This document shows, one piece after another, positions 51,606 to 59,690 of a stretch of DNA of 64,000 nucleotides. The notes beneath the pieces were generated by a model. The model worked only from the letters and a program-made list of their open reading frames with translations, did no database searches and was not told where the DNA came from. The DNA is from Pseudomonadota bacterium (GTDB lineage Bacteria > Pseudomonadota > Alphaproteobacteria > Sneathiellales > Sneathiellaceae): NCBI GenBank assembly GCA_024743055.1, contig JANSXH010000004.1, positions 101,729 through 165,728 of the forward strand. The letters run 5' to 3'. Every line of letters begins with the position of its first letter. Position 1 is the stretch's first letter. The position numbers and the translations under genes were made by a program.

Positions 51606-52865
51606 ATGCAGGATCTGTATGGCAATGAGGTGAGCACGTCCTCCGCCAACGCGCTTGAAGCTTATAATGAAGGTGTCGATCTGTTTTTGGCGGCGCAAGT
51701 CGGGGCGGATACGGCGTTTGAGAGGGCGGCCCAAGAAGACCCTTCTTTCGCCATGGCCCAGATAGCCCATGCTCGCAGCTTGCAGATGATCGCTCGCCCG
51801 GCGGACTCAAAAGCTGCCCTGGAGCGTGCCCGCGCCCTTGCCGACGGATTGAGCGCCCGCGAGCAGGCACAGATCTCGATCCTCGGCCATGTCCTTGAAG
51901 GCCGCGGCGGCCAAGCCTATCAGGAGATCCTTTCCCATGTCGGCGACAATCCCAGGGATGTAATGGCCATTCAGCCTTGCGCCGGGGTGTTCAGCCTGAT
52001 CGGATTCAGTGGCAAGGAAGGGCGTGAAGCAGAAAGCCTCTCCTTCTTCAACGCCCTCAAACCGGCCTATGGAGACGACTGGTGGTATCTCTCTGTCCTC
52101 GGCTTTTCCCAAATTGAGGTCGGGCAGTTGGAGCTAGGGGAGAAGACCATAAACGCCGCCTATGATGCCAATCCAAAAAACGGCAATGCCGCCCATTATA
52201 AGTCCCACTATCACTATGAAGTCGGCGAAGCAGAGGTTGGACGGGCGTTTATTCATGACTGGATCAAAGGCTATGACAAACAAGCCGTTCTGCATTGCCA
52301 TGTCAGCTGGCATGACGCGCTTTGGGCATTGGAGGCCGGTGATCGGGACGAGGCCTGGGAAATTGCCGAGAGGGATATCCGCCCGGGTGGCGCCTGGGGT
52401 CCGCCGGTGAATGTGCTCACTGATATGGCGGCTTTTTTACTCAGGGCGGAATTGTTAGGCGAGCCGCGCCGGGACGATCTCTGGCAGGAAATCAGTGAGT
52501 ATGCCGCGACCTATTTTTCCAATCCCGGTATCAGTTTTGCCGACGCCCATGCGGCGATCGCCCATGCCATTGCCGGTAACGGTGAGGCGCTCGCAAAACT
52601 GGCCGAGACGTCGGCAGGAACCGCCGGTGATATCGTCAACGCCCTCGCCCATGTCTATGAAGCCTTTGCCCAGGGAGATTGGGAGGCGGTGATGGAAGGG
52701 TTGGCCCCGGCACTCGCCACCCATGAACGCATTGGCGGCAGCCGGGCCCAGCGGGACTTTATGGAATTCACCTATGTCAACGCCCTCCTCAAACTGGGAC
52801 GGCTTCCCGAGGCTCGCCAGATGCTGGCCATGCGTCGCCCTCGGATCAGAACCGGGCTCGTCTAG
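51606..52865 (+). CDS. TPR protein of the TTC38 type
   Basis: 419 aa from ATG 51606; the frame opens at 51579. Soluble and all-helical with repeats such as ALEAYNEGVDLFLAAQVGAD, AFERAAQEDPSFAMAQIAHA, and ALERARALADGLSAREQAQI. The conserved centre (HYHYEVGEAEVGRAFIHDWI, HCHVSWHDALWALEAGDRDE) resembles tetratricopeptide repeat protein 38 of eukaryotes and its bacterial homologues. Function unknown, probably protein binding. Confidence 0.8.
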   Translation: MQDLYGNEVSTSSANALEAYNEGVDLFLAAQVGADTAFERAAQEDPSFAMAQIAHARSLQMIARPADSKAALERARALADGLSAREQAQISILGHVLEGRGGQAYQEILSHVGDNPRDVMAIQPCAGVFSLIGFSGKEGREAESLSFFNALKPAYGDDWWYLSVLGFSQIEVGQLELGEKTINAAYDANPKNGNAAHYKSHYHYEVGEAEVGRAFIHDWIKGYDKQAVLHCHVSWHDALWALEAGDRDEAWEIAERDIRPGGAWGPPVNVLTDMAAFLLRAELLGEPRRDDLWQEISEYAATYFSNPGISFADAHAAIAHAIAGNGEALAKLAETSAGTAGDIVNALAHVYEAFAQGDWEAVMEGLAPALATHERIGGSRAQRDFMEFTYVNALLKLGRLPEARQMLAMRRPRIRTGLV

Positions 52866-52902
52866 GAGAAGATTGAGCGTCAGGCCCAATTCATCCTGTC
52901 CC

Positions 52903-52935
52903 TTGACATAATTGTTACCGTGGTACATATGTACC
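52903..52935 (+). promoter_or_regulatory. Promoter with 14-bp palindrome over the RHH gene start
   Basis: TTGACA at 52903-52908 is followed after 17 bp by CATATG. GGTACATATGTACC (52922-52935) is a perfect 14-bp palindrome covering the -10 and ending 2 bp before ATG 52938. This placement suits autorepression by the RHH protein and a leaderless mRNA. Confidence 0.6.
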
Positions 52936-52937
52936 TT

Positions 52938-53195
52938 ATGAAAACATCTATTGAAAGAATACAAACCGGCGTCCGCATCGAAAAAAGACTGCTCAAGGTC
53001 CTGAAAGGTCTTGCGGAACAGCTCGACATCTCCTTAGGCGACCTGATAGAGGGCATGGCTCTGCACTGCTTTGAAGGCAAGACTTCCTTTTCCGCCGAGA
53101 CCTTGGAGAAAATCCAGCAACTCAAAACAGTTTATGATCTCGATCTGACGGCGGCAGACAGTCATAACCTGCAGGAAAGCAACGACAGAAAATGA
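52938..53195 (+). CDS. Ribbon-helix-helix-like small DNA-binding protein
   Basis: 85 aa from ATG 52938; the frame also has GTG 52920 and ATG 52929, both within the promoter palindrome. The N-terminal KTSIERIQTGVRIEKRLLKV, then LKGLAEQLDISLGDLIEGMA fits a beta-strand plus two helices of the RHH fold. Overlaps the next gene by 4 nt (ATGA). A small regulator coupled to a second small protein recalls antitoxin operons, but the partner does not look like a known toxin. Confidence 0.6.
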   Translation: MKTSIERIQTGVRIEKRLLKVLKGLAEQLDISLGDLIEGMALHCFEGKTSFSAETLEKIQQLKTVYDLDLTAADSHNLQESNDRK

Positions 53196-53581
53196 CCTAT
53201 CCGGAATCAGATTTATTGCGCGAATTCGAGACGCGCACCCTCGATCCATCCACCTTCAGCCATCGCCGCCATCTTGAAGTAGCCTTCGAGATGCTCCGTA
53301 AATATCCGTTTCTGGAGGCGGTAACCCGATATTCGGAGAATATCGATGCTATCGCCACCGCGGCCGGCGCATCCCAGAAATTCAATTTGACCATAACCCT
53401 TGCATTCCTGAGTCTGATAGCAGAACGGATGAAGACGGCGGCCCATACAGATTTCGAAACTTTTCTCACCATAAATGAAGATCTGCTTGATACCGGCTTG
53501 ATGAACCGTTGGTATTCCCGCCCAAGACTACAACAGGACCATGCCCGCACTCACTTCCTAATGCCGGACCTAACGGGCTAA
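53192..53581 (+). CDS. Conserved protein of unknown function coupled to RHH gene
   Basis: 129 aa, helical, soluble. DPSTFSHRRHLEVAFEMLRK, then KFNLTITLAFLSLIAERMKT and a C-terminal ARTHFLMPDL. The F-x-H-R-x-H-L motif and terminal PD pattern recur in a family of alphaproteobacterial hypothetical proteins that I cannot name. Its ATG overlaps the RHH stop by 4 nt, indicating joint expression. Confidence 0.65.
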   Translation: MTYPESDLLREFETRTLDPSTFSHRRHLEVAFEMLRKYPFLEAVTRYSENIDAIATAAGASQKFNLTITLAFLSLIAERMKTAAHTDFETFLTINEDLLDTGLMNRWYSRPRLQQDHARTHFLMPDLTG

Positions 53582-53615
53582 CCCGAACTTCCCTCCCACG
53601 CCTTAAAAAAAGCTG

Positions 53616-53663
53616 TTGACATGATACCTTTTGGTATTATACATAAATGATACCTTTTGGTTT
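53616..53663 (+). promoter_or_regulatory. arsR promoter with two operators
   Basis: TTGACA (53616) and TATACA (16 bp on) flank ATACC-TTTT-GGTAT (53624-53637), a perfect 5-bp-arm palindrome inside the spacer. A second copy, ATACCTTTTGGTTT (53650-53663), follows 26 bp downstream, over the start point. ATGATACCTTTTGGT is the shared 15-bp direct repeat. Confidence 0.8.
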
Positions 53664-53679
53664 CATATAGGGCAGCAAC

Positions 53680-54024
53680 ATGAACATTTTGAACGACGAT
53701 GGCATTCAAGGCGCCTTTCGCGCTCTTGCCGATCCAACCCGACGGGAGATCCTTGTCTATTTGAGCAAGGAAGACATGACCATCGGGGATGTCGCGGGTC
53801 ATTTCGCCATAACCCGGGCCGCGGTTAAGAAGCATCTGACCATCCTTGAAGCAGGAGACCTGATTACCGTTCATCCGCGCGGTCGGGAGCGGGTAAATCG
53901 CCTGCGTCCGGAAGGACTGAAGACAGCGACCGACTGGCTCGATTATTTCCAACAATTCTGGGATCAGCGTTTGGACGCCTTGAAAACGGCTGCCGAAGCA
54001 GAAGAAAGGAAAAACAATGACTGA
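53680..54024 (+). CDS. ArsR-family (SdpR-like) regulator
   Basis: 114 aa. Winged helix: GAFRALADPTRREILVYLSK, EDMTIGDVAGHFAITRAAVK, KHLTILEAGDLITVHPRGRE. The metal-binding CVC of classical ArsR is absent; this is the type found with SRPBCC proteins. Overlaps the SRPBCC gene by 8 nt. Two copies of its probable operator lie in its own promoter, so the operon is autoregulated. Confidence 0.9.
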   Translation: MNILNDDGIQGAFRALADPTRREILVYLSKEDMTIGDVAGHFAITRAAVKKHLTILEAGDLITVHPRGRERVNRLRPEGLKTATDWLDYFQQFWDQRLDALKTAAEAEERKNND

Positions 54025-54442
54025 GAGCACATTAAAGAAGACTTTGTTTCTCAACGCCTCACGGGAAACCGTCTGGACTTTCCTCACCGACAAGGACAAA
54101 CTCGGGGACTGGTATCATCCGGCTGAGAAAAACCTGGCAGAAGGACAGGACTATCAGCTCTATCGGATAGCCGATGATGGTGCGAAGATCCCTCAGATCT
54201 GGGGCAAGGTCCTGAAGATGCAGCCTCCGGCCCTCCTGATTACCACTTTTGATATTGAGCCGTTTGAGGGGCGCTCCACCACCCTCACCTGGGAATTGTT
54301 GGAGGCCGCCGGCGGCACGCTTCTATCCCTCAAACATGACGGTATCCTCGAAGCGGCAGCGGAAAAGGCGAATCATATGTTCCAGGCCCTCGATCAGGGT
54401 TGGGACCAGCATTTCATCACCTTTCGCAAGGCTGCTGGCTAA
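54017..54442 (+). CDS. SRPBCC (AHSA1-like) domain protein
   Basis: 141 aa. LFLNASRETVWTFLTDKDKL, GDWYHPAEKNLAEGQDYQLY, then LTWELLEAAGGTLLSLKHDG and a long C-terminal helix ALDQGWDQHFITFRKA match the START/Bet v1-like hydrophobic-ligand fold. Function unknown; this gene pair (ArsR + SRPBCC) is common. Cytoplasmic. 70 nt before the 2OG oxygenase gene. Confidence 0.88.
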   Translation: MTESTLKKTLFLNASRETVWTFLTDKDKLGDWYHPAEKNLAEGQDYQLYRIADDGAKIPQIWGKVLKMQPPALLITTFDIEPFEGRSTTLTWELLEAAGGTLLSLKHDGILEAAAEKANHMFQALDQGWDQHFITFRKAAG

Positions 54443-54512
54443 GAACAAAAAGCTTTTCCGGCTGCGTCCAACCGACTACCATGCCCCTAACCCATCAGAT
54501 AAGGAGCAGCCG

Positions 54513-55298
54513 GTGACAGCCTCTCTCGACACGGTCATCAATCTTGAGACCTATCCTTTGCAAGAATTGGACTTTCAGTCTCGCTGCCGGAAAACCCTGG
54601 AGGCGGACGGCGCTCTTGTCATGCCGGGCTTCCTTCGGGCCGAGGCAATTAAATCCATAGCCCGAGAAGGTCATGACAATCGTCAGCATGCCTATTTCTG
54701 CACAGACAATCACAATGTCTTCCTGACCCCACCGGACCCGGATTTCCCCTCGGAGCATATCCGCAATCGGGAAGTTATCTCCTCAAAAGGGTGTATCCCC
54801 GACGATATCATTCCTAGGAATTCATCTCTCAGAACGCTGTATGATTCGGATATTTTCAAGGCGTTTCTCTCTGCCGTTCTCGATGAACCTCAACTCTATG
54901 AATATGCAGACCCTCTATCCTCCATCAACCTGCATTATGCCGATGAAGGACAGGAGCTGGGATGGCATTTCGACAACTCCTCCTTTGCCATCACCCTGTT
55001 GATCGAGGAGCCTGAAGCTGGCGGTCAGTTTGAATATGTGAAAGGCCTCCGGGATTCGGCTAAAGGGCAGACAGATTTCGAACGGTTGGAACAGGTTCTC
55101 GAGGGTAACCTTGACCCCGATCGTCTTTCCATCTCCGCCGGAACCCTCGTCCTGTTCCGCGGCCGTGATGCCCTGCATAGGGTTGCCCCGGTCACCGGCG
55201 ACCGTACCCGCATGCTGGTCGTCCTCGCTTACAACTCAGAACCTGGCATCGCCCTGTCAGAGTCCGCGCGGATGACATTTTTTGGCCGACTGGGGTGA
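54513..55298 (+). CDS. 2-oxoglutarate/Fe(II) oxygenase, BesD/HalD-like hydroxylase
   Basis: 261 aa from GTG 54513, fixed by AAGGAG 6 nt upstream; the open frame extends to 54249 but overlaps the SRPBCC gene. Metal ligands: His and Asp in GQELGWHFDNSSF and the distal His in GRDALHRVAPV, with the 2OG-binding Arg in GDRTRML. FDNSSFAITLLIEEPEAGGQ and GTLVLFRGRDALHRV resemble the BesD/HalD amino-acid halogenases as I recall them. Since the metal motif is HxD rather than HxG, hydroxylation of a free amino acid is more likely. That is inference. Confidence 0.7.
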   Translation: MTASLDTVINLETYPLQELDFQSRCRKTLEADGALVMPGFLRAEAIKSIAREGHDNRQHAYFCTDNHNVFLTPPDPDFPSEHIRNREVISSKGCIPDDIIPRNSSLRTLYDSDIFKAFLSAVLDEPQLYEYADPLSSINLHYADEGQELGWHFDNSSFAITLLIEEPEAGGQFEYVKGLRDSAKGQTDFERLEQVLEGNLDPDRLSISAGTLVLFRGRDALHRVAPVTGDRTRMLVVLAYNSEPGIALSESARMTFFGRLG

Positions 55299-55423
55299 TA
55301 ACAAAAATCCTCCCGTCCCCTTCCCGAGACAAAATAATTTACGAAAAGCAACTTGCAATGGTGTGCGGAATGAGGTAGTAAATTTAGAACAAAACAGGAA
55401 CAAAATAGCTTAGGAGAACACCA

Positions 55424-55795
55424 ATGCTTGATCATGTCTCTCTCGCAATTACGGACAGGGAAAAATCGAAAACCTTCTATAGCGCAACCCTCGAGACCCT
55501 CGGCCTTAGGAAGGTGATGGACTTCGGAGAAGCCTTCGCCTATGGACCGTCAGAAGAACAGCCCTTCTTCTGGCTGACGGAGACCCCTAAGGCCGGGGAC
55601 CCTGCCGGGGTTCACTGGGCCTTTCGCGCGACTGATCGGGCGGCCGTCGACAAATTTCATGCGGCGGCTGTGGCCAGTGGTGGAGCGGATGACGGGGCGC
55701 CGGGCCTCCGGGATTATCACGAGAACTATTATGCCGCATTTGTGCTTGATCCGGATGGCAATAGGATTGAAGCTGTCTGTCACGACCCTGCATAG
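55424..55795 (+). CDS. VOC-family protein
   Basis: 123 aa. MLDHVSLAITDREKSKTFYS, ATLETLGLRKVMDFG, HWAFRATDRAAVDKFHAAAV and YAAFVLDPDGNRIEAVCHD, the pattern of small glyoxalase/bleomycin-resistance-like proteins. Metal-site residues are His4 and the Glu in RIEAVCH. AGGAGAACACCA precedes ATG 55424. It lies 14 nt before the MBL gene, so probably co-transcribed. Confidence 0.85.
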   Translation: MLDHVSLAITDREKSKTFYSATLETLGLRKVMDFGEAFAYGPSEEQPFFWLTETPKAGDPAGVHWAFRATDRAAVDKFHAAAVASGGADDGAPGLRDYHENYYAAFVLDPDGNRIEAVCHDPA

Positions 55796-55809
55796 GAAAA
55801 TCTGACCAC

Positions 55810-56565
55810 ATGATTCGCACATCGGCAAAAGACTGGTATCGGGTTCGGAAACTGGGGAATGACATTACCCTGATTGACGAACCGCAGATCAAGCCTTTCT
55901 ATCGCTGCAATATCTGGCATGTTCGCGGGCGCGACCGGGACTTGCTGATCGATAGCGGCATGGGGGTGGTAAGTCTGCGCGAACATGTGCCGTTGGTAAC
56001 AGAAAAGCCATTAACCGCCGTGGCCAGCCACAGTCATTTCGACCATGTCGGCTGCCATCATGAATTTGACACCCGCCTCGCGCATCGGGCAGAGGCGGAG
56101 ATTCTGGCTGCCCCAACCCGCCGTAACACCCTTGCCGAGGACTATGCGACAGACCAGATTTTTGAGCAACTGCCGCCTGCCCCCTATAGCTCCGAGACTT
56201 ATGCGGTAAAGGCGGCGCCGGTGACCGGCTATCTTGAGGATGGGGATATCGTCGATCTCGGGGATCGACAATTGCGGGTTCTGCATTTGCCAGGCCATTC
56301 TCCCGGGGGCCTCGCCCTCTATGAATGCCGGACGGGAATTCTCTTTTCCGGAGATACGATCTATGACGGTCCGCTGGTGGAGGATGTCTATCATTCTGAC
56401 CTCACAGACTATCGGGCCTCGATGGAGAGATTGCTGACCCTGTTTCCGCGAGTCGTCCATGGCGGTCATTTCCCGAGTTTTGATGGACGGCATTTCACGG
56501 GGTTGATTGAGCACTGGCTCAGAACACATGACAAGCAGGAGGTAGTTTATGAGCGACGGCTGTAG
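55810..56565 (+). CDS. MBL-fold metallohydrolase
   Basis: 251 aa. Metal motif SHSHFDHVGCHHEF (HxHxDH), then LHLPGHSPGGLALYECRTGI, FSGDTIYDGPLV and a C-terminal VHGGHFPSFDG. A soluble binuclear-zinc hydrolase, probably a thioesterase or lactonase of the glyoxalase II type. Its last 17 nt overlap tag in another frame. Part of the run VOC-MBL-tag-small gene-DUF1491. Confidence 0.87.
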   Translation: MIRTSAKDWYRVRKLGNDITLIDEPQIKPFYRCNIWHVRGRDRDLLIDSGMGVVSLREHVPLVTEKPLTAVASHSHFDHVGCHHEFDTRLAHRAEAEILAAPTRRNTLAEDYATDQIFEQLPPAPYSSETYAVKAAPVTGYLEDGDIVDLGDRQLRVLHLPGHSPGGLALYECRTGILFSGDTIYDGPLVEDVYHSDLTDYRASMERLLTLFPRVVHGGHFPSFDGRHFTGLIEHWLRTHDKQEVVYERRL

Positions 56566-57121
56566 TTGGTATGGTGACGACCCTTTTTACAAGGCCTATC
56601 ATGATGAAGAATGGGGGGTCCCGATCTATGACAGCCGTGCCCTATTCGAGAAATTGATTCTCGATGGATTTCAGGCCGGGCTGTCCTGGATCACGATTTT
56701 ACGCAAACGGGAAAATTTTATCGCCGCCTTCGATGGTTTCAAGCCTGAGATCATCGCCCGCTACGACGACAAGAAGGTGGAAGAGTTGATGCAGGACAGT
56801 GGCATTGTCCGCAACCGAGCCAAGATTACCGGCACCATCATTGGCGCCCAACTCTATCTGGACATCGAGGAAAAGGAAGATGGCTTCTCCAATCTTCTCT
56901 GGCAATATCTAGATGGAAAGCCGCTACAAAACAGCTGGGTGTCCATGGCCGAGGTCCCGGCGGAAACAGAACTCAGCAAGGCCATTTCCAAGGATCTTAA
57001 AAATCGCGGATTTAAATTTGTCGGCCCAACCATCGTCTATGCCTTTATGCAGGCTGTGGGTATGGTCAATGACCATGTCGTGGGTTGCCCCCGGCATCAG
57101 GAGTTGCGGGATCTCGTATGA
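56549..57121 (+). CDS. tag: DNA-3-methyladenine glycosylase I
   Basis: 190 aa. Zinc ligands are Cys in SDGCSWYGDDPFYKAYHDEE (with His18) and the C-terminal MVNDHVVGCPRH. LFEKLILDGFQAGLSWITIL and FKPEIIARYDDKKVEELMQD, SGIVRNRAKI form the helix-hairpin-helix region. Excises 3-methyladenine in base-excision repair. AGGAGGTAGTTT precedes ATG 56549. Its TGA overlaps the next ATG. Confidence 0.95.
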   Translation: MSDGCSWYGDDPFYKAYHDEEWGVPIYDSRALFEKLILDGFQAGLSWITILRKRENFIAAFDGFKPEIIARYDDKKVEELMQDSGIVRNRAKITGTIIGAQLYLDIEEKEDGFSNLLWQYLDGKPLQNSWVSMAEVPAETELSKAISKDLKNRGFKFVGPTIVYAFMQAVGMVNDHVVGCPRHQELRDLV

Positions 57122-57321
57122 CCATTGAACGAAATTTTAAAGAGATTCATGATCTGACAGGAAATGTCGCCCAGCATTATATTGAGAAATACGGGAAAGA
57201 GGCCGTCCCTGTCCTCGAACAGGCGGCCCAAGTGTTTGAGGATAATAATGATATCCGCGGGCGCAATCGGATATTGCGGCTTCGGGATGAAATCCTGATT
57301 GCGCAATTCGGGACAGGTTAG
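57118..57321 (+). CDS. Small helical protein of unknown function
   Basis: 67 aa. ATG 57118 overlaps the tag stop (ATGA), which indicates coupling. The sequence (FKEIHDLTGNVAQHYIEKYG, KEAVPVLEQAAQVFEDNNDI, RGRNRILRLRDEIL) is almost wholly helical, with no signal peptide. No family recognised. Followed by DUF1491 after 12 nt. Confidence 0.7.
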   Translation: MTIERNFKEIHDLTGNVAQHYIEKYGKEAVPVLEQAAQVFEDNNDIRGRNRILRLRDEILIAQFGTG

Positions 57322-57333
57322 GATAGGCAGAAC

Positions 57334-57672
57334 ATGACCCCGAGAGTAACGGCAGAGCTTTGGGTCAAGGCCCATATCCGTAAATGCGCTACCCATAATG
57401 TACCTGTCATGGTCACCCGGCGGGGGGATGAAACCGCCGGCATTGTGCTGCTCAAGATCAACCGTCTCGGCCCTGGCTGCATGGTTCTCTCGCCGACGAC
57501 AAATTTCACCGACGGATCTCGCGCCTGGATTCGGGGCACCGGACCGGACTGGATCGACGAGCAGGAGGCCGATGCCTATATCGAAAAACAGCTCCGCCAT
57601 GATCCGGATATATGGGTGCTGGAAATCGAGGATCGGGACGGGCGCCCATTTGTTGATGAAGATATTATATAA
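57334..57672 (+). CDS. DUF1491 family protein
   Basis: 112 aa. VTAELWVKAHIRKCATHNVP, VMVTRRGDETAGIVLLKINR and DEQEADAYIEKQLRHDPDIW match alphaproteobacterial DUF1491, a soluble family of unknown function. Weak AGGATAGGCAGAAC before ATG 57334. Last gene of the tag operon; an AT-rich 250-bp gap follows. Confidence 0.85.
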   Translation: MTPRVTAELWVKAHIRKCATHNVPVMVTRRGDETAGIVLLKINRLGPGCMVLSPTTNFTDGSRAWIRGTGPDWIDEQEADAYIEKQLRHDPDIWVLEIEDRDGRPFVDEDII

Positions 57673-57923
57673 TTTAACCGGTTAATTTATATTATTAAAA
57701 TTATAAATGTATATCAATAGATTATATAATTTTTATAATCCTATTTATGATCAATAAATCTAAAATTTGAGCAGATGCAAGTATCATGATCAGGGGCTTA
57801 ATCTCGGCCCCGGCTATTATTTATTGGCAAGCTCACAAAAAATCCCGCTTTCCTGCTGACAACAGCGGGGCATATGACTTATCTTATCTGCACCGCCCAT
57901 TGCGATTTTAAAGGCTCGACTGA
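57673..57923. other. AT-rich gap before thyA with hairpin
   Basis: 57673-57770 is markedly AT-rich compared with the surroundings. CCCGCT (57844-57849) pairs with AGCGGG (57864-57869); its T-run lies on the minus-strand side. No gene seen. It may hold the thyA promoter. Confidence 0.45.
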
Positions 57924-58718
57924 ATGCAGCAATATCTTGATCTTCTCCGTACTGTAAAGAATACCGGCGTCTTCAAGGAAGACCGGACAGGAGTGGGCAC
58001 CTATAGTATTTTTGGTCATCAGATGCGGTTTGGTCTCAGTAAGGGATTTCCCATGCTGACCACCAAGAAGTTGCACCTGAAATCAATCATACATGAGCTG
58101 CTCTGGTTCCTGGCGGGCGATACAAATGTCAATTATCTACAGGAGAATGGCGTCCGCATCTGGGATGAATGGGCCGATGAGAATGGCGACCTCGGCCCCG
58201 TTTATGGCTACCAGTGGCGGTCCTGGCCCGCACCGGGCGGAGCCTCTATAGATCAGATATCGAAACTGGTGGACCAGATCAAAACCAATCCAAATTCCCG
58301 CCGGCTGATCGTCAGTGCCTGGAACCCGGCCGAGGTCGACAATATGGCCCTTCCCCCCTGCCACTGTTTGTTTCAGTTCTATGTGGCGGACGGTCGGTTA
58401 TCCTGTCAGCTTTATCAGAGAAGCGCCGATGTCTTTCTTGGGGTGCCGTTTAACATCGCGTCCTATGCCCTGCTCACGCAGATGATCGCCCAGGTTTGTG
58501 ATCTGGAGCCCGGAGAGTTCATCCATAGTTTTGGCGATACTCATCTTTATGCCAATCACCTGGAACAAGCGGACACCCAGCTCTCCCGTATTCCGGGAAA
58601 ACTGCCGACGATCCGCCTCAACCCGGATGTCAAAGACATCTTCGCTTTCTCCTATGATGATTTCGAGCTTCTGAATTATGAAGCCGCCGCCCATATCCCG
58701 GCCAAAGTCGCCGTCTGA
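57924..58718 (+). CDS. thyA: Thymidylate synthase
   Basis: 264 aa, the normal length for ThyA. It starts [20 protein letters not shown]; the catalytic Cys lies in [12 protein letters not shown], followed by [20 protein letters not shown] and [10 protein letters not shown] for dUMP binding, ending AKVAV. It methylates dUMP with methylene-THF, producing dihydrofolate for FolA, encoded 18 nt downstream. Confidence 0.97.
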   Translation: MQQYLDLLRTVKNTGVFKEDRTGVGTYSIFGHQMRFGLSKGFPMLTTKKLHLKSIIHELLWFLAGDTNVNYLQENGVRIWDEWADENGDLGPVYGYQWRSWPAPGGASIDQISKLVDQIKTNPNSRRLIVSAWNPAEVDNMALPPCHCLFQFYVADGRLSCQLYQRSADVFLGVPFNIASYALLTQMIAQVCDLEPGEFIHSFGDTHLYANHLEQADTQLSRIPGKLPTIRLNPDVKDIFAFSYDDFELLNYEAAAHIPAKVAV

Positions 58719-58736
58719 AGCATCGGAATATCCCCT

Positions 58737-59249
58737 ATGATTCTGTCTGCCATTGTCGCCGTTTCCGAAAATAATGTCATTGGCGTGGGGAATGGCCTGC
58801 CCTGGCGTCTCTCCAATGATTTGAAGTGGTTCCGTCAGACGACGATGGGCAAGCCGATCATTATGGGGCGCAAAACCTTTGAATCGCTACCTAGGATATT
58901 GCCGGGCCGCACGAACATCATCATAACTCGGGATCCTGACTATCAAATAGAGGGAGCAATTGTCACCCACTCCCTGGAGGCGGCGATTGAAGCGGCAAAA
59001 AACCTTGAGAATGAAAGCAACTCAAGCGAAGTTGTGATTATTGGCGGCGCTGAAATTTACCGGCAGAGCATGTCTCTTTTGGATCGCATCTATCTCACGC
59101 GGGTCCACGCTGACGTCGCAGGCGACACCTATTTTCCTGACCTGGAGATGGAAAATTGGTCTAAGGATTTTGCTGAACGGCATGAGAAGTCTGAAAAAGA
59201 CGCGTATGATCATAGCTTTACGATTCTCAACAGGGTTAACAAGGATTAA
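58737..59249 (+). CDS. folA: Dihydrofolate reductase
   Basis: 170 aa. SAIVAVSENNVIGVGNGLPW, the catalytic Asp/Glu-equivalent in WRLSNDLKWFRQTT, the NADPH loop IMGRKTFESLP and the later VVIIGGAEIYRQS identify FolA. Regenerates tetrahydrofolate after the ThyA reaction; the thyA-folA pairing is standard. ATG 58737 follows GGAATATCCCCT. Confidence 0.96.
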   Translation: MILSAIVAVSENNVIGVGNGLPWRLSNDLKWFRQTTMGKPIIMGRKTFESLPRILPGRTNIIITRDPDYQIEGAIVTHSLEAAIEAAKNLENESNSSEVVIIGGAEIYRQSMSLLDRIYLTRVHADVAGDTYFPDLEMENWSKDFAERHEKSEKDAYDHSFTILNRVNKD

Positions 59250-59303
59250 CCAATCGACATTTCCCCCCTTTTAAATTAAGCGAAAAATGCCTATATTAAG
59301 GCT

Positions 59304-59600
59304 GTTGGGTAACCAACTATGGCGATAAACGTTGCATGAAATAAACGTTGCGGACCCGGGGGCGGTACCCGGCGCCTCCACCATAAATACAGTCAGACCA
59401 CAGAATTCCTGTATTTTTGATGGGGGCGAAATAGGCTCGACGCGCGCAGTAAAGATGTTATTTTCGCTCGGTATGATACCACCGTTATCGGGTCAATTTT
59501 ATAAATGCTAACGATAATGACGAAGCATTTGCAGTAGCTGCTTAATTGCACTACACGGGGTTCGGAGGGGCACCTGGCAACAGAAGCCCCTCCACTTATT
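59304..59600 (+). ncRNA. ssrA: Two-piece (permuted) tmRNA
   Basis: The acceptor piece comes first: T-arm CCGGG-GGCGGTA-CCCGG (59356-59372) and 3' strand CGCCTCC-A-CCA (59373-59383, CCA encoded). After a 38-nt intervening segment with an 8-bp stem (AAATACAG/CTGTATTT), the coding piece opens with GGGGGCG (59422-59428). This pairs with CGCCTCC, and the G3-U70 pair is the alanine identity element. The tag frame at 59507-59545 reads ANDNDEAFAVAA then TAA. A hairpin GGAGGGGC/GCCCCTCC (59564-59593) closes the coding piece. A weak -10 TATATT is at 59292; the outer ends are approximate. The gene is followed by sspB. Confidence 0.95.
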
Positions 59601-59690
59601 TTGGGAAACTGCATAAAAAAATTCCACCTGTGGCCGACTCTTACGATATTATGATGTGAATGGCGCAAGTGAAGGGAGTAGGGTCAGGGC

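Noticed and set aside
54249-54512. N-terminal extension of the 2OG oxygenase frame
   Set aside because: The first 88 codons overlap the SRPBCC gene and look unnatural; AAGGAG before GTG 54513 gives a better start.
57844-57869. Hairpin CCCGCT/AGCGGG read as a terminator
   Set aside because: The T-run is on the minus-strand side and no minus gene ends there; mentioned only as a gap feature.
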